NCBI GenBank assembly: GCA_029567025.1
Contig: JAKQLT010000015.1
Location: 1 to 13,064 of the forward strand
Direction: 5' to 3'
Origin: Candidatus Omnitrophota bacterium
GTDB taxonomy: Bacteria > Omnitrophota > Gorgyraeia > Zapsychrales > Zapsychraceae
Length of the DNA stretch: 13,064 bases
In this document: one piece after another, positions 1 to 6,936 of the stretch
How positions within the stretch are numbered: the stretch's first letter is position 1
How the letters are laid out: the number at the start of each line of letters is the position of its first letter
Program-made: the position numbers and the translations under genes
Notes under the pieces: generated by a model
Seen by the model: only the letters and a program-made list of their open reading frames with translations
Databases searched by the model: none
Told to the model about the DNA's origin: nothing

Positions 1-565
1 CAACTGTTGAAGCGACAGCTTGATTAGAAGCCTGTAAAAGCGCATCCGCTCTTACCTTCTCTTTATTTAAAGCCAATTCTCCAAAGGCCTCAAACGTCCC
101 ACTAGCACTGTCACGAGAAACAACAACAATCTTTTCATACGGGCCACCGACTTCACTCCAATTAGAAATCTTACCCGTATAAATATCTTTCAATTGCTTT
201 TTCGTTAAAGCCGTGACGCTATTAGATGGATGAACAATAACCGCAATGCCATCCATCGCGATAACATGGGCTTTTGGTGTTCGGCCATTAGAAACAGCTT
301 TATCAAGTTCTGATTCTTTAATAGGACGCGACGATTGGCCAATATCACAACTGCCATCGATTAAACAAGCTATCCCAACTCCTGAACCGCCGCCACGAAC
401 AGAAATATTAGCTTTGGAATTATTATTCATAAATTCTTCCGCGGCTTTTTGCGAAATAGGCAAAACCGTTGTTGATCCAGCAACAACGATCTTGTCCGCA
501 AAAGACGGAACAGCCAATCCAAAGATCAGCAAAACGACAAAAAATAATTTATTAATTAATCTCAT
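1..565 (-). CDS. pstS: Periplasmic phosphate-binding protein PstS (partial, C-terminus beyond left edge)
   Basis: Solute-binding protein of the high-affinity phosphate ABC transporter PstSCAB; it captures phosphate in the periplasm and hands it to the inner-membrane permease. I translated this gene by hand because it runs off the window; 188 codons are visible. Residues 1-23 form a signal peptide (MRLINK, a hydrophobic run, then SFA before DKIVVAG). The mature N-terminus has the family's GSTTVLPI motif, followed by RGGGSGVGI, the SSRPIKESE segment and SRDSASGTFEAF, which are typical ligand-contacting elements of the PBP_like/PstS family. The start at 565 is backed by an AAGAAGGAGAG ribosome site. 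A three-unit Pho box and a -10 lie just upstream, so phosphate starvation should induce it. It is preceded by the porin gene; pstC, pstA, pstB and phoU may follow beyond the left edge, which I cannot see. A more general phosphate-like ligand binder is the alternative. Confidence 0.93.
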   Translation of the reverse strand, partial: MRLINKLFFVVLLIFGLAVPSFADKIVVAGSTTVLPISQKAAEEFMNNNSKANISVRGGGSGVGIACLIDGSCDIGQSSRPIKESELDKAVSNGRTPKAHVIAMDGIAVIVHPSNSVTALTKKQLKDIYTGKISNWSEVGGPYEKIVVVSRDSASGTFEAFGELALNKEKVRADALLQASNQAVASTV

Positions 566-598
566 TTTTTCTCTCCTTCTTTGTTACTTCTTAATAAA

Positions 599-643
599 AC
601 TATAACTACTTTTTGTGACAATTATGTGACAGAAACGTGACAA
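599..643 (-). promoter_or_regulatory. PhoB-dependent promoter of pstS (three-unit Pho box plus -10)
   Basis: Read on the minus strand, three units TTGTCACGTTT, CTGTCACATAA and TTGTCACAAAA repeat with an exact 11-nt period; the TGTCAC hexamers occupy 637-642, 626-631 and 615-620. Exactly 10 nt after the last hexamer stands TATAGT (599-604), a good -10, with no recognisable -35. This is the layout of PhoB-activated promoters, where the Pho box replaces the -35 element. The start of transcription would lie near 592, about 27 nt before the pstS start. No terminator separates it from the porin stop at 664, so readthrough from the porin is also possible. Confidence 0.88.
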
Positions 644-663
644 CCTATAAAACTTTATTGATT

Positions 664-1959
664 TTAAAATTTCATATTCCAATCAACTTGAATCAGATGT
701 TCTTTTGTTGGTTTAGCTGCCATCGTCCAACCTTGATAATAATCAAAACTTAAAAACGTATTCTTGCCAAGCCCATATTGTAAAATAGCTTCATGGGCTC
801 TTATTCCTGTTTTTCCACCGACACGATCGGAATCAGGTAATATGTCTAAGATCGCATCTTTTTGCAAATACGCATAACTATAAATAAACTGCCAATCACC
901 TTTATTTTCTATTTTTTCAGCGCCTAATTTCATACCGCCTATGGCACCGGTTCCATTCTTTGAAACTTTTCTATTATCCACATATTCTCCAAAGAAACTA
1001 ATTTGAGGAACATCTAAAAAACTGATATCCATCCATTTAAAAGGCTCTTTAATTTTTAATTCAGCGGCCGGAACAATAGTCATGAACTCTTTAGTTAATA
1101 ATCCTTGACTACCATTATTAGAATTGGTGCTTGTTGTTCCATCTAATTTAACGCCTTTAACATTACCGCCCACATAATAAGAAATAGCACCTTTTAATGA
1201 AATTGTTTCTGTCATTTTAAGGTTTGCCCCGCCTTGTCCCACATAAAGCATTGGATCATCACTGGAACTACTCGCAGGTGTAGAACTATGAATTTCATCT
1301 AAGATTAAAGCACCGACATTAGCGAAAAGATCAACACTCGAATTCAAACTTTTTTGAAACTTAAACGCTCCACCTTCAGGATTAATATCTGTATCCCAAA
1401 TCAAATCGGCTGGTTCCCAAAATGGATTTTTAAATTTACCGCCAACAAAAGAAGCCCAAGATAACGGCGCATATTCCAAATAGGCGTAATCTAATGTGAT
1501 CGGATGTTTGGAAAAACCATTGCCTAAAGTCTGATTCGTTGAACGAGAATGATCTTTATCAATGGATGTCGCATCATCTTTTCCTGTGGCTAAGCCAATC
1601 CCCACCTTGATTTTCTCATTCACTTTAGAATCAACGCCTAAACGCACACGAACACGTCCTCTATTTTGATGATTACGGCTTTTGTCTTCCTTATGATCAT
1701 GTTGAAACCGAAGACGAAAATCGCCTTTCATCTTAATATTTTGAACCCAAGACGGAACAGAACTGGATTTTCCTTGCGCCAAATCCAATTTGACTTGTTC
1801 TTTGGTTTCTGTAGCGATTTGTTGCGCTTCACCAGCGGTTAAAACGCCCTTTTGAACTAATTTTTCAAGCAAAAGGTCTATTTCTCCTGCTTGAGCTATA
1901 ATCGCAGTTGACATAAAAATCGCGATGACAACCGCTATGAATATAAAAAATTTTTTCAT
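664..1959 (-). CDS. Outer-membrane porin, Pho-controlled, probable phosphate/anion channel
   Basis: A 431-aa outer-membrane beta-barrel protein. Residues 1-24 are a signal peptide (MKKFF, a hydrophobic stretch, then a cleavage site near AQAG). Residues 26-60 form a charged helix (EIDLLLEKLVQKGVLTAGEA and following), a periplasmic leader seen in many putative porins. From about residue 75 the chain turns into alternating polar and aromatic strands (MKGDFRLRFQ, LDYAYLEYAP, FLSFDYYQGW) and ends in VDWNMKF, whose terminal Phe is the usual BAM recognition signal. It resembles the Porin_5-type putative porins; I did not see clear OprP (Porin_O_P) signatures. It follows the 67-aa gene by 23 nt, with an AAGGGAG ribosome site, and shares its Pho promoter; pstS comes next. 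I infer that it admits phosphate across the outer membrane during starvation. The selectivity is not shown by the sequence. Confidence 0.85.
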   Translation of the reverse strand: MKKFFIFIAVVIAIFMSTAIIAQAGEIDLLLEKLVQKGVLTAGEAQQIATETKEQVKLDLAQGKSSSVPSWVQNIKMKGDFRLRFQHDHKEDKSRNHQNRGRVRVRLGVDSKVNEKIKVGIGLATGKDDATSIDKDHSRSTNQTLGNGFSKHPITLDYAYLEYAPLSWASFVGGKFKNPFWEPADLIWDTDINPEGGAFKFQKSLNSSVDLFANVGALILDEIHSSTPASSSSDDPMLYVGQGGANLKMTETISLKGAISYYVGGNVKGVKLDGTTSTNSNNGSQGLLTKEFMTIVPAAELKIKEPFKWMDISFLDVPQISFFGEYVDNRKVSKNGTGAIGGMKLGAEKIENKGDWQFIYSYAYLQKDAILDILPDSDRVGGKTGIRAHEAILQYGLGKNTFLSFDYYQGWTMAAKPTKEHLIQVDWNMKF

Positions 1960-1982
1960 TTTTTTCTCCCTTGATTAATCAT

Positions 1983-2186
1983 TTAAACACTTTCTATAAA
2001 CCTTCTAATCTGACGAATAGCCAATTCTGATTTCCGGATAGATTCTTGGATATACTCGTCATGATAATTATTTATTCTTTCAATGGTGTTAAATATTTCT
2101 TCTAATCGGATTATTTCTGATTTAATCCATTTTGAGACCAGCTCGACATCTGTTTGAGTTGGTTTGGCTAAACAGCCACTGACCAT
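1983..2186 (-). CDS. Small Pho-regulated protein of unknown function (67 aa)
   Basis: I do not recognise this 67-aa protein. It begins MVSGCLAKPTQTD and then forms two predicted amphipathic helices (about residues 14-38 and 43-66) rich in Glu, Lys, Arg and Ile, with a break around NNYHDE, as in a helical hairpin or short coiled coil. VSGC resembles a lipobox, but no positively charged or hydrophobic signal sequence precedes it, and an in-frame TGA directly upstream of the ATG forbids a longer start, so a cytoplasmic location is more likely. The ribosome site at 2190-2200 matches the anti-SD sequence unusually well. The gene is the first of a unit with the porin (23-nt gap), behind a four-unit Pho box. 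It may be a regulator or small adaptor of the phosphate response; this is inference only. Strong translation signals and its own promoter argue that it is real. Confidence 0.75.
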   Translation of the reverse strand: MVSGCLAKPTQTDVELVSKWIKSEIIRLEEIFNTIERINNYHDEYIQESIRKSELAIRQIRRFIESV

Positions 2187-2189
2187 GGT

Positions 2190-2200
2190 TCACCTCCTTT
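2190..2200 (-). promoter_or_regulatory. Full-length Shine-Dalgarno sequence of the 67-aa gene
   Basis: On the minus strand the sequence reads AAAGGAGGTGA, nearly the full complement of the 16S rRNA 3' end, three nucleotides before the ATG at 2186. It is the strongest ribosome site in the window. It fixes the start, since the TGA inside it is in frame and blocks any longer reading frame. The predicted transcript leader is only about 18 nt, so it consists mostly of this site. Confidence 0.85.
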
Positions 2201-2210
2201 CTATAAAAGA

Positions 2211-2265
2211 ATCATAAAAAGAAACGGTGACCGCTTAATGGCGAAAACGTGACAAAAAAGTGAAA
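2211..2265 (-). promoter_or_regulatory. PhoB-dependent promoter of the 67-aa gene and porin (four-unit Pho box plus -10)
   Basis: On the minus strand four hexamers stand in an exact 11-nt register: TTTCAC (2260-2265), TGTCAC (2249-2254), CGCCAT (2238-2243) and GGTCAC (2227-2232). Two match the TGTCA core well, one moderately and one (CGCCAT) poorly. Ten nucleotides after the last unit lies TATGAT (2211-2216), a 5/6 match to the -10 consensus, with no -35. The start of transcription is predicted near 2204. The promoter lies in the 120-nt gap after phoR, so the small gene and porin can be induced separately from phoBR. Confidence 0.82.
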
Positions 2266-2306
2266 TAAGAGATTTTAAAGAGGCTGGTCTAATTATGAAG
2301 AAAAAT

Positions 2307-4085
2307 TTATGCTTGGGGAAGAGTGAATTGAAACGTGGTTCCTTGCTCTAATTGGCTCTGGACAGAGACATCACCACCGTGGGCTTGAATGATATGTTTG
2401 ACGATCGCTAAACCTAATCCTGTTCCGCCTAAATCATAAGATCGCGCTTTATCAACACGATAAAAACGTTCAAAAATCCTTGGCAGATCTTTTTCAGGGA
2501 TTCCTTCCCCTGTATCTGCAACAGACACAAGAATCATATTATTTTTCTGATTTTGCGCAGAAATCATAATAGAACCACTTTGTTTATTATATTTAACAGC
2601 ATTATCCATCAAATTAAACAGAACTTGGGAAAGACTTTTTTTATCGGCACGGACTTTAGAAAAATCATTACTAATAAAATTCTTAACACTAATACCTTTT
2701 TTTTGAATCTGCGGTGATAATGTTTGTATGGTTTGGTCTGCTAAATCTTTAAGATTAACAGCAGTAAACTCTAATTCTATCTTCCCGGACTCAATACGGG
2801 CAAGATCCAAAAGGTCATTAATTAAATTTGCTAATCGGTTCACGTCATTATGAATGATCTCTAAAAATTCTTTAGCATGCGTTTTATCATCTAAAGCGCC
2901 ATCTAACAAAGTTTCCGCATATCCTTTAATTGTTGAAATAGGCGTTCGTAACTCATGCGATACATTCGCGACAAAATCTTGACGGACTTTTTCTAAACGA
3001 CGCAATTCTGTAATATCATGAAACACCAATACCGCTCCATCATTTTTTCCTTCTCTTATAATAGGCGTGGCGTGAATCCATAAAATTTTCTCCTCTGGTA
3101 AAAAAACGGAAACTTGACGGCTTTCAACGCCTTGTTTCTTTCCTAATACCTTATCCACCAATTCTTGAACTTGAACATTACGGACAATCTCTAACGGCCT
3201 ACACCCCATAGGATTCTGTTGAATATGAAATAATTTTTTCAAAGAATCATTGATCAAAACAATCTCGCCCCGAGGATCAACCACCAAAAGCCCATCAAAC
3301 ATGCTCATTAAAATTGTTTCTAATTTTGATTTATGCGATAAGACATCCTCCATCCGAGCTTTAATCTGATCTGACATTTCATTAATAGACCGAGAAAGGT
3401 CTTGAATTTCATCATTCGTCTGAAGCAAAATATGATGCGTGAAATGCCCTTGGGCAATGCCTTTAGTCACAGCGGATAATTCACGAATAGATTTCGATAA
3501 AAAAGCCGAAGACAAAAAGCTTAATAACAAAGCTAAAACAAGCGCGCCGCCAAAGGCCGTGACCATCGTCTTTTTTAATTTTTCGTCGATCATCGCTATA
3601 TCAGACAAAGGCACCGATAACCGGATAAACCCTTGAAAACGCTCATTCGACAAAAAACGCGCCATATAAAGCATATCAATATTGATAGTTTTACTATAAC
3701 GCCGATTCATTCCGTGACTTGTTTCAATGGCCTGCTGAATTTCAGGCCGATACAAATGATTCTCAACCTTTCTTATTTCTTCTATACCAAGCTGTGAATC
3801 GCCTAAAACAACACCGTCATCACGAATAATTGTCACACGCAAACTCAAATCTTTTCCTAAACTGTCCGCAATTGCGTCAACCTGTTCTATAGAATCGTCC
3901 AGCGGATATATTTGATTAATATAATGCGTGGCCAGATTTAATTCTTTAGATAAATGCGATTGAATGCTCTCATAGGCCTGCTGGGAAAGTTGTCGCGTAA
4001 GATCATCATAAACAAGCGTCAAAACAAGTCCAAGAATAAAAAAAATGATAATAAAAATCTTCGTACGAATGCTTAAACGAATCAT
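2307..4085 (-). CDS. phoR: Phosphate-regulon sensor histidine kinase PhoR
   Basis: Inner-membrane sensor kinase of 592 aa that phosphorylates PhoB when phosphate is scarce. Order of parts: TM1 (about 9-26); a periplasmic domain of about 150 residues (27-172); TM2 (about 174-196); HAMP (about 197-250); PAS (about 253-355); HisKA with the phospho-acceptor His377 in FVANVSHELRTP; and the ATPase domain with N box NLMDNAVKYN (491-500), G1 DTGEGIP (524-530), F box FERFYRVDKARS and G2 GGTGLGLA (553-560). All catalytic motifs are intact. The large extracytoplasmic domain and HAMP make it more like Bacillus PhoR than the short E. coli PhoR. The start codon overlaps the phoB stop by 4 nt (ATGA), so the two are translationally coupled. 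The Pho boxes around it support a PhoR assignment over a generic ResE/VicK-type kinase. Confidence 0.92.
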   Translation of the reverse strand: MIRLSIRTKIFIIIFFILGLVLTLVYDDLTRQLSQQAYESIQSHLSKELNLATHYINQIYPLDDSIEQVDAIADSLGKDLSLRVTIIRDDGVVLGDSQLGIEEIRKVENHLYRPEIQQAIETSHGMNRRYSKTINIDMLYMARFLSNERFQGFIRLSVPLSDIAMIDEKLKKTMVTAFGGALVLALLLSFLSSAFLSKSIRELSAVTKGIAQGHFTHHILLQTNDEIQDLSRSINEMSDQIKARMEDVLSHKSKLETILMSMFDGLLVVDPRGEIVLINDSLKKLFHIQQNPMGCRPLEIVRNVQVQELVDKVLGKKQGVESRQVSVFLPEEKILWIHATPIIREGKNDGAVLVFHDITELRRLEKVRQDFVANVSHELRTPISTIKGYAETLLDGALDDKTHAKEFLEIIHNDVNRLANLINDLLDLARIESGKIELEFTAVNLKDLADQTIQTLSPQIQKKGISVKNFISNDFSKVRADKKSLSQVLFNLMDNAVKYNKQSGSIMISAQNQKNNMILVSVADTGEGIPEKDLPRIFERFYRVDKARSYDLGGTGLGLAIVKHIIQAHGGDVSVQSQLEQGTTFQFTLPQA

Positions 4086-4771
4086 TCGTCCTCCTCAAAC
4101 TTATAGCCATAACCACGAATCGTATGAATATACTTGCCACAAGGCCCTAATTTCTGACGCAATCTTTTAACATGTGTATCGACAGTCCTTGTTGTAATAT
4201 CCGCTTGAATATCCCAGACATCATCTAAAAGTTGTTCCCGCGATTGAACGCGGCCGGATTTCTGCATAAGAATTACCAACAATTTAAATTCCATAGCTGT
4301 TAGAAAAATTTCTTTCTTCCCTATCGTCACCTTATGACGCGGAATATCAACCGTCAAATCCTCAATGGTCAAAATATCTTTGGAAGACTCAATTTTTTTA
4401 TGTTGAAACCTTTTTAAAATAGCTTTGACTCTTAAAACAAGTTCGCGCGGACTAAAAGGCTTTACAATGTAATCATCAGCCCCAAGCTCAAAACCAATGA
4501 TGCGATCAACTTCTTCCCCTTTAGCTGTAAGCATTATGACGGGAATACCTTTCCACGCAGAATCGGAACGAATTTTTTTACAAACATCAAATCCGTCCAT
4601 TTTGGGAAGCATAACGTCAAGAATGATAAGATCAATAGCTTCTCGATCAAGTGTTTCAAAAGCCTGCTCGCCAGTAATGACAGCAGTAACGTCATAACCG
4701 GCCTTTTCTAAAGAATATTTTATCAATTTGGAAATATTCTTATCATCTTCAACAATTAAAATACGGGACAT
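4082..4771 (-). CDS. phoB: Phosphate-regulon response regulator PhoB
   Basis: An OmpR/PhoB-family regulator of 229 aa, the usual length. The receiver domain (1-120) has acidic Asp9 and Asp10, phospho-acceptor Asp52 in LIILDVMLPKMDG, Thr82 and Lys104 (IVKPFSPREL). The C-terminal winged helix (about 132-227) has the recognition helix segment TRTVDTHVKRLRQKL (194-208) and the closing RGYGYKFEE. Phosphorylated PhoB binds TGTCA direct repeats with an 11-nt period and recruits RNA polymerase; exactly such repeats precede this gene, the 67-aa gene and pstS. It is the first gene of phoBR, with an AAAGGA ribosome site 9 nt before the start. Its own promoter carries a Pho box, so positive autoregulation is expected. 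Confidence 0.95.
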   Translation of the reverse strand: MSRILIVEDDKNISKLIKYSLEKAGYDVTAVITGEQAFETLDREAIDLIILDVMLPKMDGFDVCKKIRSDSAWKGIPVIMLTAKGEEVDRIIGFELGADDYIVKPFSPRELVLRVKAILKRFQHKKIESSKDILTIEDLTVDIPRHKVTIGKKEIFLTAMEFKLLVILMQKSGRVQSREQLLDDVWDIQADITTRTVDTHVKRLRQKLGPCGKYIHTIRGYGYKFEEDE

Positions 4772-4819
4772 ATATTTTTATCCTTTTGTGGTCGATAATA
4801 TCACATATTTTCTTTTTAA

Positions 4820-4853
4820 ACAATACTAAAGGACTGTGACAAACGCGTGACAA
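4820..4853 (-). promoter_or_regulatory. Autoregulatory PhoB-dependent promoter of phoBR
   Basis: On the minus strand two strong units, TTGTCACGCGT and TTGTCACAGTC, are spaced 11 nt apart (hexamers at 4847-4852 and 4836-4841). Ten nucleotides after the second lies TATTGT (4820-4825) as -10, the same geometry as at the other two Pho promoters in the window. A second, basal promoter may overlap it: TTGTTT, 17 nt, then TATTAT (4795-4800), which would supply uninduced PhoBR; this is weaker, since its start would fall close to the ribosome site. The leader from the Pho promoter would be about 42 nt. Confidence 0.83.
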
Positions 4854-4874
4854 TTAAGCAAAATATCAGCAAAT

Positions 4875-4914
4875 AAAAAAGGAATGGGCTAAATCCTATA
4901 ACCCATTCCTTTTT
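4875..4914 (-). terminator. Rho-independent terminator after gapA
   Basis: An inverted repeat with a GGAATGGG/CCCATTCC core (4881-4888 with 4902-4909) is extended by five A-T pairs and closes a 13-nt loop. On the minus strand it is followed by a run of T and lies about 40 nt after the gapA stop. A-rich and T-rich flanks on both sides would let it act in both directions. It insulates phoBR from gapA transcription. Confidence 0.88.
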
Positions 4915-4921
4915 AACCTTT

Positions 4922-4941
4922 ACCCCACATCGGGGGTGGGT
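4922..4941. repeat. Short GC-rich hairpin between gapA and its terminator
   Basis: CCCAC (4924-4928) pairs with GTGGG (4936-4940) around a 7-nt loop; an alternative CCCC/GGGG pairing is also possible. The element stands out in AT-rich surroundings and shares the pattern ACCCC, spacer, GGTGGG with the hairpin at 10964-10984. It may be a member of a small interspersed repeat, or simply an extra stem before the terminator. Confidence 0.4.
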
Positions 4942-4952
4942 CATGATAAAAA

Positions 4953-5954
4953 TTATTTTACGGTATCCATGTATTCAATAAACTCAACGACTTTCGCTGA
5001 ATATCCCATCTCATTATCATACCAAGAAACCACTTTAACGAAATTAGGATTAAGCATAATTCCGGCTTTCGCATCAAAAATCGATGTGCGAAAATCACCT
5101 AAAAAGTCGGTCGAAACGACTTCATCTTCTGTATACCCTAAAATACCTTTGAGTTCTCCTTCGGAAGCTCTCTTCATAGCCGCGCAAATTTCTTCATAAG
5201 TCGTGGCTTTTTCAAGCCGGCAGGTCAAATCAACAACTGAGACATCAGGAGTAGGAACACGAAACGCCATACCTGTTAATTTTCCTTTCAAGGAAGGAAT
5301 GACTTTTGTAACCGCTTTTGCCGCGCCGGTTGAAGAAGGAATAATATTTTGAGCCGCACCGCGTCCGCCTCGCCAATCTTTAGCTGATGGACCATCGACT
5401 GTTTTTTGAGTCGCAGTTGTCGCGTGAACAGTTGTCATCAAACCTTCTACCATCGTAAAATTATCATTTAACACTTTAGCGATAGGAGCTAAACAGTTGG
5501 TTGTACAAGACGCATTAGAAATAAAGGTCAAGTCTTTTTTATAGCTAGTATGATTGACTCCCATAACGAACATCGGTGTATCATCTTTTGGTGGAGCGGA
5601 AAAAATAACTTTCTTAGCGCCGGCGGCTACATGGCCTTTGGCCTTTTCTTGATCTAAAAATAATCCAGTTGATTCAACAACATAATCGGCGCCGACATCA
5701 CTCCATTTTAAATTAGCGGGATCTTTTTCGGCTGTAACACGAATGGCTTTGCCATTTACCACCAACTTGCCATCTTTAACTTCCACAGTTCCTTTAAATT
5801 TTCCATGTGTTGAATCATATTTCAACATATATGCCATATAATTGACGTCAATAATATCATTAATGCCGACGACTTCGATGTTTGGTTTACCGACAGCGAC
5901 ACGAAAAACAAATCGTCCGATACGGCCAAATCCATTAATTCCGATTTTAATCAT
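4953..5954 (-). CDS. gapA: Glyceraldehyde-3-phosphate dehydrogenase, type I
   Basis: Converts glyceraldehyde 3-phosphate, phosphate and NAD+ to 1,3-bisphosphoglycerate in glycolysis (reversible). From the start used here it is 333 aa, the normal length. It begins MIKIGINGFGRIGRF, the Rossmann fold; INDIID with Asp33 suggests NAD rather than NADP preference. SNASCTTNC carries catalytic Cys150 and TTVHATT carries His177; the SSTGAAKAV, FRVPTPDVSVVDL and WYDNEMGYS signatures are present. An ATG four codons upstream (5966) is also open, but it overlaps the ribosome site: GGAGG at 5960-5964 lies 5 nt before the ATG at 5954, and known GAPDHs begin at this point. The gene appears monocistronic, with its own promoter and terminator. 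The next gene along, phoB, is separately controlled. Confidence 0.97.
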   Translation of the reverse strand: MIKIGINGFGRIGRFVFRVAVGKPNIEVVGINDIIDVNYMAYMLKYDSTHGKFKGTVEVKDGKLVVNGKAIRVTAEKDPANLKWSDVGADYVVESTGLFLDQEKAKGHVAAGAKKVIFSAPPKDDTPMFVMGVNHTSYKKDLTFISNASCTTNCLAPIAKVLNDNFTMVEGLMTTVHATTATQKTVDGPSAKDWRGGRGAAQNIIPSSTGAAKAVTKVIPSLKGKLTGMAFRVPTPDVSVVDLTCRLEKATTYEEICAAMKRASEGELKGILGYTEDEVVSTDFLGDFRTSIFDAKAGIMLNPNFVKVVSWYDNEMGYSAKVVEFIEYMDTVK

Positions 5955-5959
5955 ACGTT

Positions 5960-5964
5960 CCTCC
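5960..5964 (-). promoter_or_regulatory. Ribosome binding site that fixes the gapA start
   Basis: GGAGG on the minus strand, 5 nt before the ATG at 5954. The alternative ATG at 5966 is immediately upstream of this site and has no purine-rich site at proper distance, so it is probably not used. Confidence 0.85.
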
Positions 5965-6028
5965 ATTTCTTATTAACATTAAAAATTAAAATGTTTTTTT
6001 CTTAAAATTCTTGTCGATGTTTATTTAC

Positions 6029-6055
6029 ATTATACATGGCTTCAAAAAATGTCAA
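6029..6055 (-). promoter_or_regulatory. Sigma-70-type promoter of gapA
   Basis: A perfect TTGACA (6050-6055) and a perfect TATAAT (6029-6034) are separated by 15 nt, shorter than the usual 17. Sliding the -10 to TAATGT would give 17 nt but a poorer hexamer. Transcription would start near 6022, leaving a leader of about 68 nt with no evident fold. It fits strong constitutive expression of a glycolytic gene. Confidence 0.78.
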
Positions 6056-6104
6056 GCGGATAATTCCTCTATTTTTTCAACCCTCACAAATAGCACGTCG
6101 TATA

Positions 6105-6923
6105 TTAAAACACTTTATAGATAATATTATTTTTCCCTTTATTTTTAACTTCATACATTACAGTGTCCGCCATTAAAATCATATCATCCACAGATAAAGA
6201 ACAATTCTGATATGTCGCGACGCCAACACTTAAGGTAACAAAACTTATCTCATTTTTAACCATGACAATAAAATTTTCACCTATGCGCGATAAAATACTC
6301 TGTGCCTGTTCTTTGCTTGTTTCCGGTAATAATAAAGCAAATTCATCGCCACCCATACGTGCCACAACATCATAAACTCGAATACTTTTTTGTATCGCTT
6401 TTGCGGTTAAACGCAATAATTCATCTCCTTTGCTATGCCCAAAACGATCATTAACTTGTTTAAAATTATCGACATCAATATACACTAATGTTAATGGCTG
6501 ATTAAACCGCAAGGCATGCGCGCGAGACATGGTTAATTGTTGCAAAAAACTTCTCAAATTTAAAATCTGCGTTAAAGGATCGATCAAGGCTAATTGCTGA
6601 TGATATTCTTTTTCTTTCCGCATCTGGGAAGCCAAATAAATAATGATCGAAAAAAAACCGAAACGCATCAAAGAATTCCACAAAGGAATTAGCCAAAAGG
6701 AATACTGATGACCTGACGTTAAATCTGCTATCAACCAAATCACGCTACTCAAAAAAGCTATGATAAATGTTTTTAAAACGGTGTCATAAGAAAAAACAAA
6801 AAGGATGGATAATAAATAAAAAATAGAAAAAGAAATCTCATAGCCCAAAACGTGATCAAGCACGCCTAATAAAATGCTCATCAAACAGGCTAAAGGAAAT
6901 ATAAAACTTTTTTTTATTTTCAT
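6105..6923 (-). CDS. Membrane-bound diguanylate cyclase (GGDEF)
   Basis: Makes the second messenger cyclic di-GMP from two GTP. The 272-aa protein has an N-terminal membrane part (about residues 7-98) with roughly four hydrophobic segments and very short loops, an integral membrane sensor of MASE type that I cannot assign further. The GGDEF domain begins at DPLTQILNLRSF (115-126), has the metal-binding Asp150 in YIDVDNFKQVND, FGHSKGDELL, an intact GGDEF motif at 191-195 and MYEVKNKGKN near the end. RVYD (182-185), five residues before GGDEF, is the RxxD inhibitory site, so product feedback inhibition is expected. It starts 13 nt after fmt, behind only a weak AAGAGA ribosome site, and appears to be the last gene of the priA-fmt unit. 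What its membrane domain senses is unknown. Confidence 0.9.
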   Translation of the reverse strand: MKIKKSFIFPLACLMSILLGVLDHVLGYEISFSIFYLLSILFVFSYDTVLKTFIIAFLSSVIWLIADLTSGHQYSFWLIPLWNSLMRFGFFSIIIYLASQMRKEKEYHQQLALIDPLTQILNLRSFLQQLTMSRAHALRFNQPLTLVYIDVDNFKQVNDRFGHSKGDELLRLTAKAIQKSIRVYDVVARMGGDEFALLLPETSKEQAQSILSRIGENFIVMVKNEISFVTLSVGVATYQNCSLSVDDMILMADTVMYEVKNKGKNNIIYKVF

Positions 6924-6936
6924 AATATGTCTCTTT

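Noticed and set aside
246..605. Plus-strand open frame of 119 aa
   Set aside because: It is antisense to pstS, whose signal peptide, phosphate-binding motifs, ribosome site and Pho promoter are all on the minus strand.
2163..2186. Lipoprotein signal (VSGC) in the 67-aa protein
   Set aside because: The Cys is residue 5, with no basic or hydrophobic segment before it, and an in-frame TGA prevents a longer start.
5955..5966. Upstream ATG for gapA giving MEER before MIKIGINGFG
   Set aside because: This ATG overlaps the GGAGG ribosome site that serves the ATG at 5954 and adds residues not found in the family.
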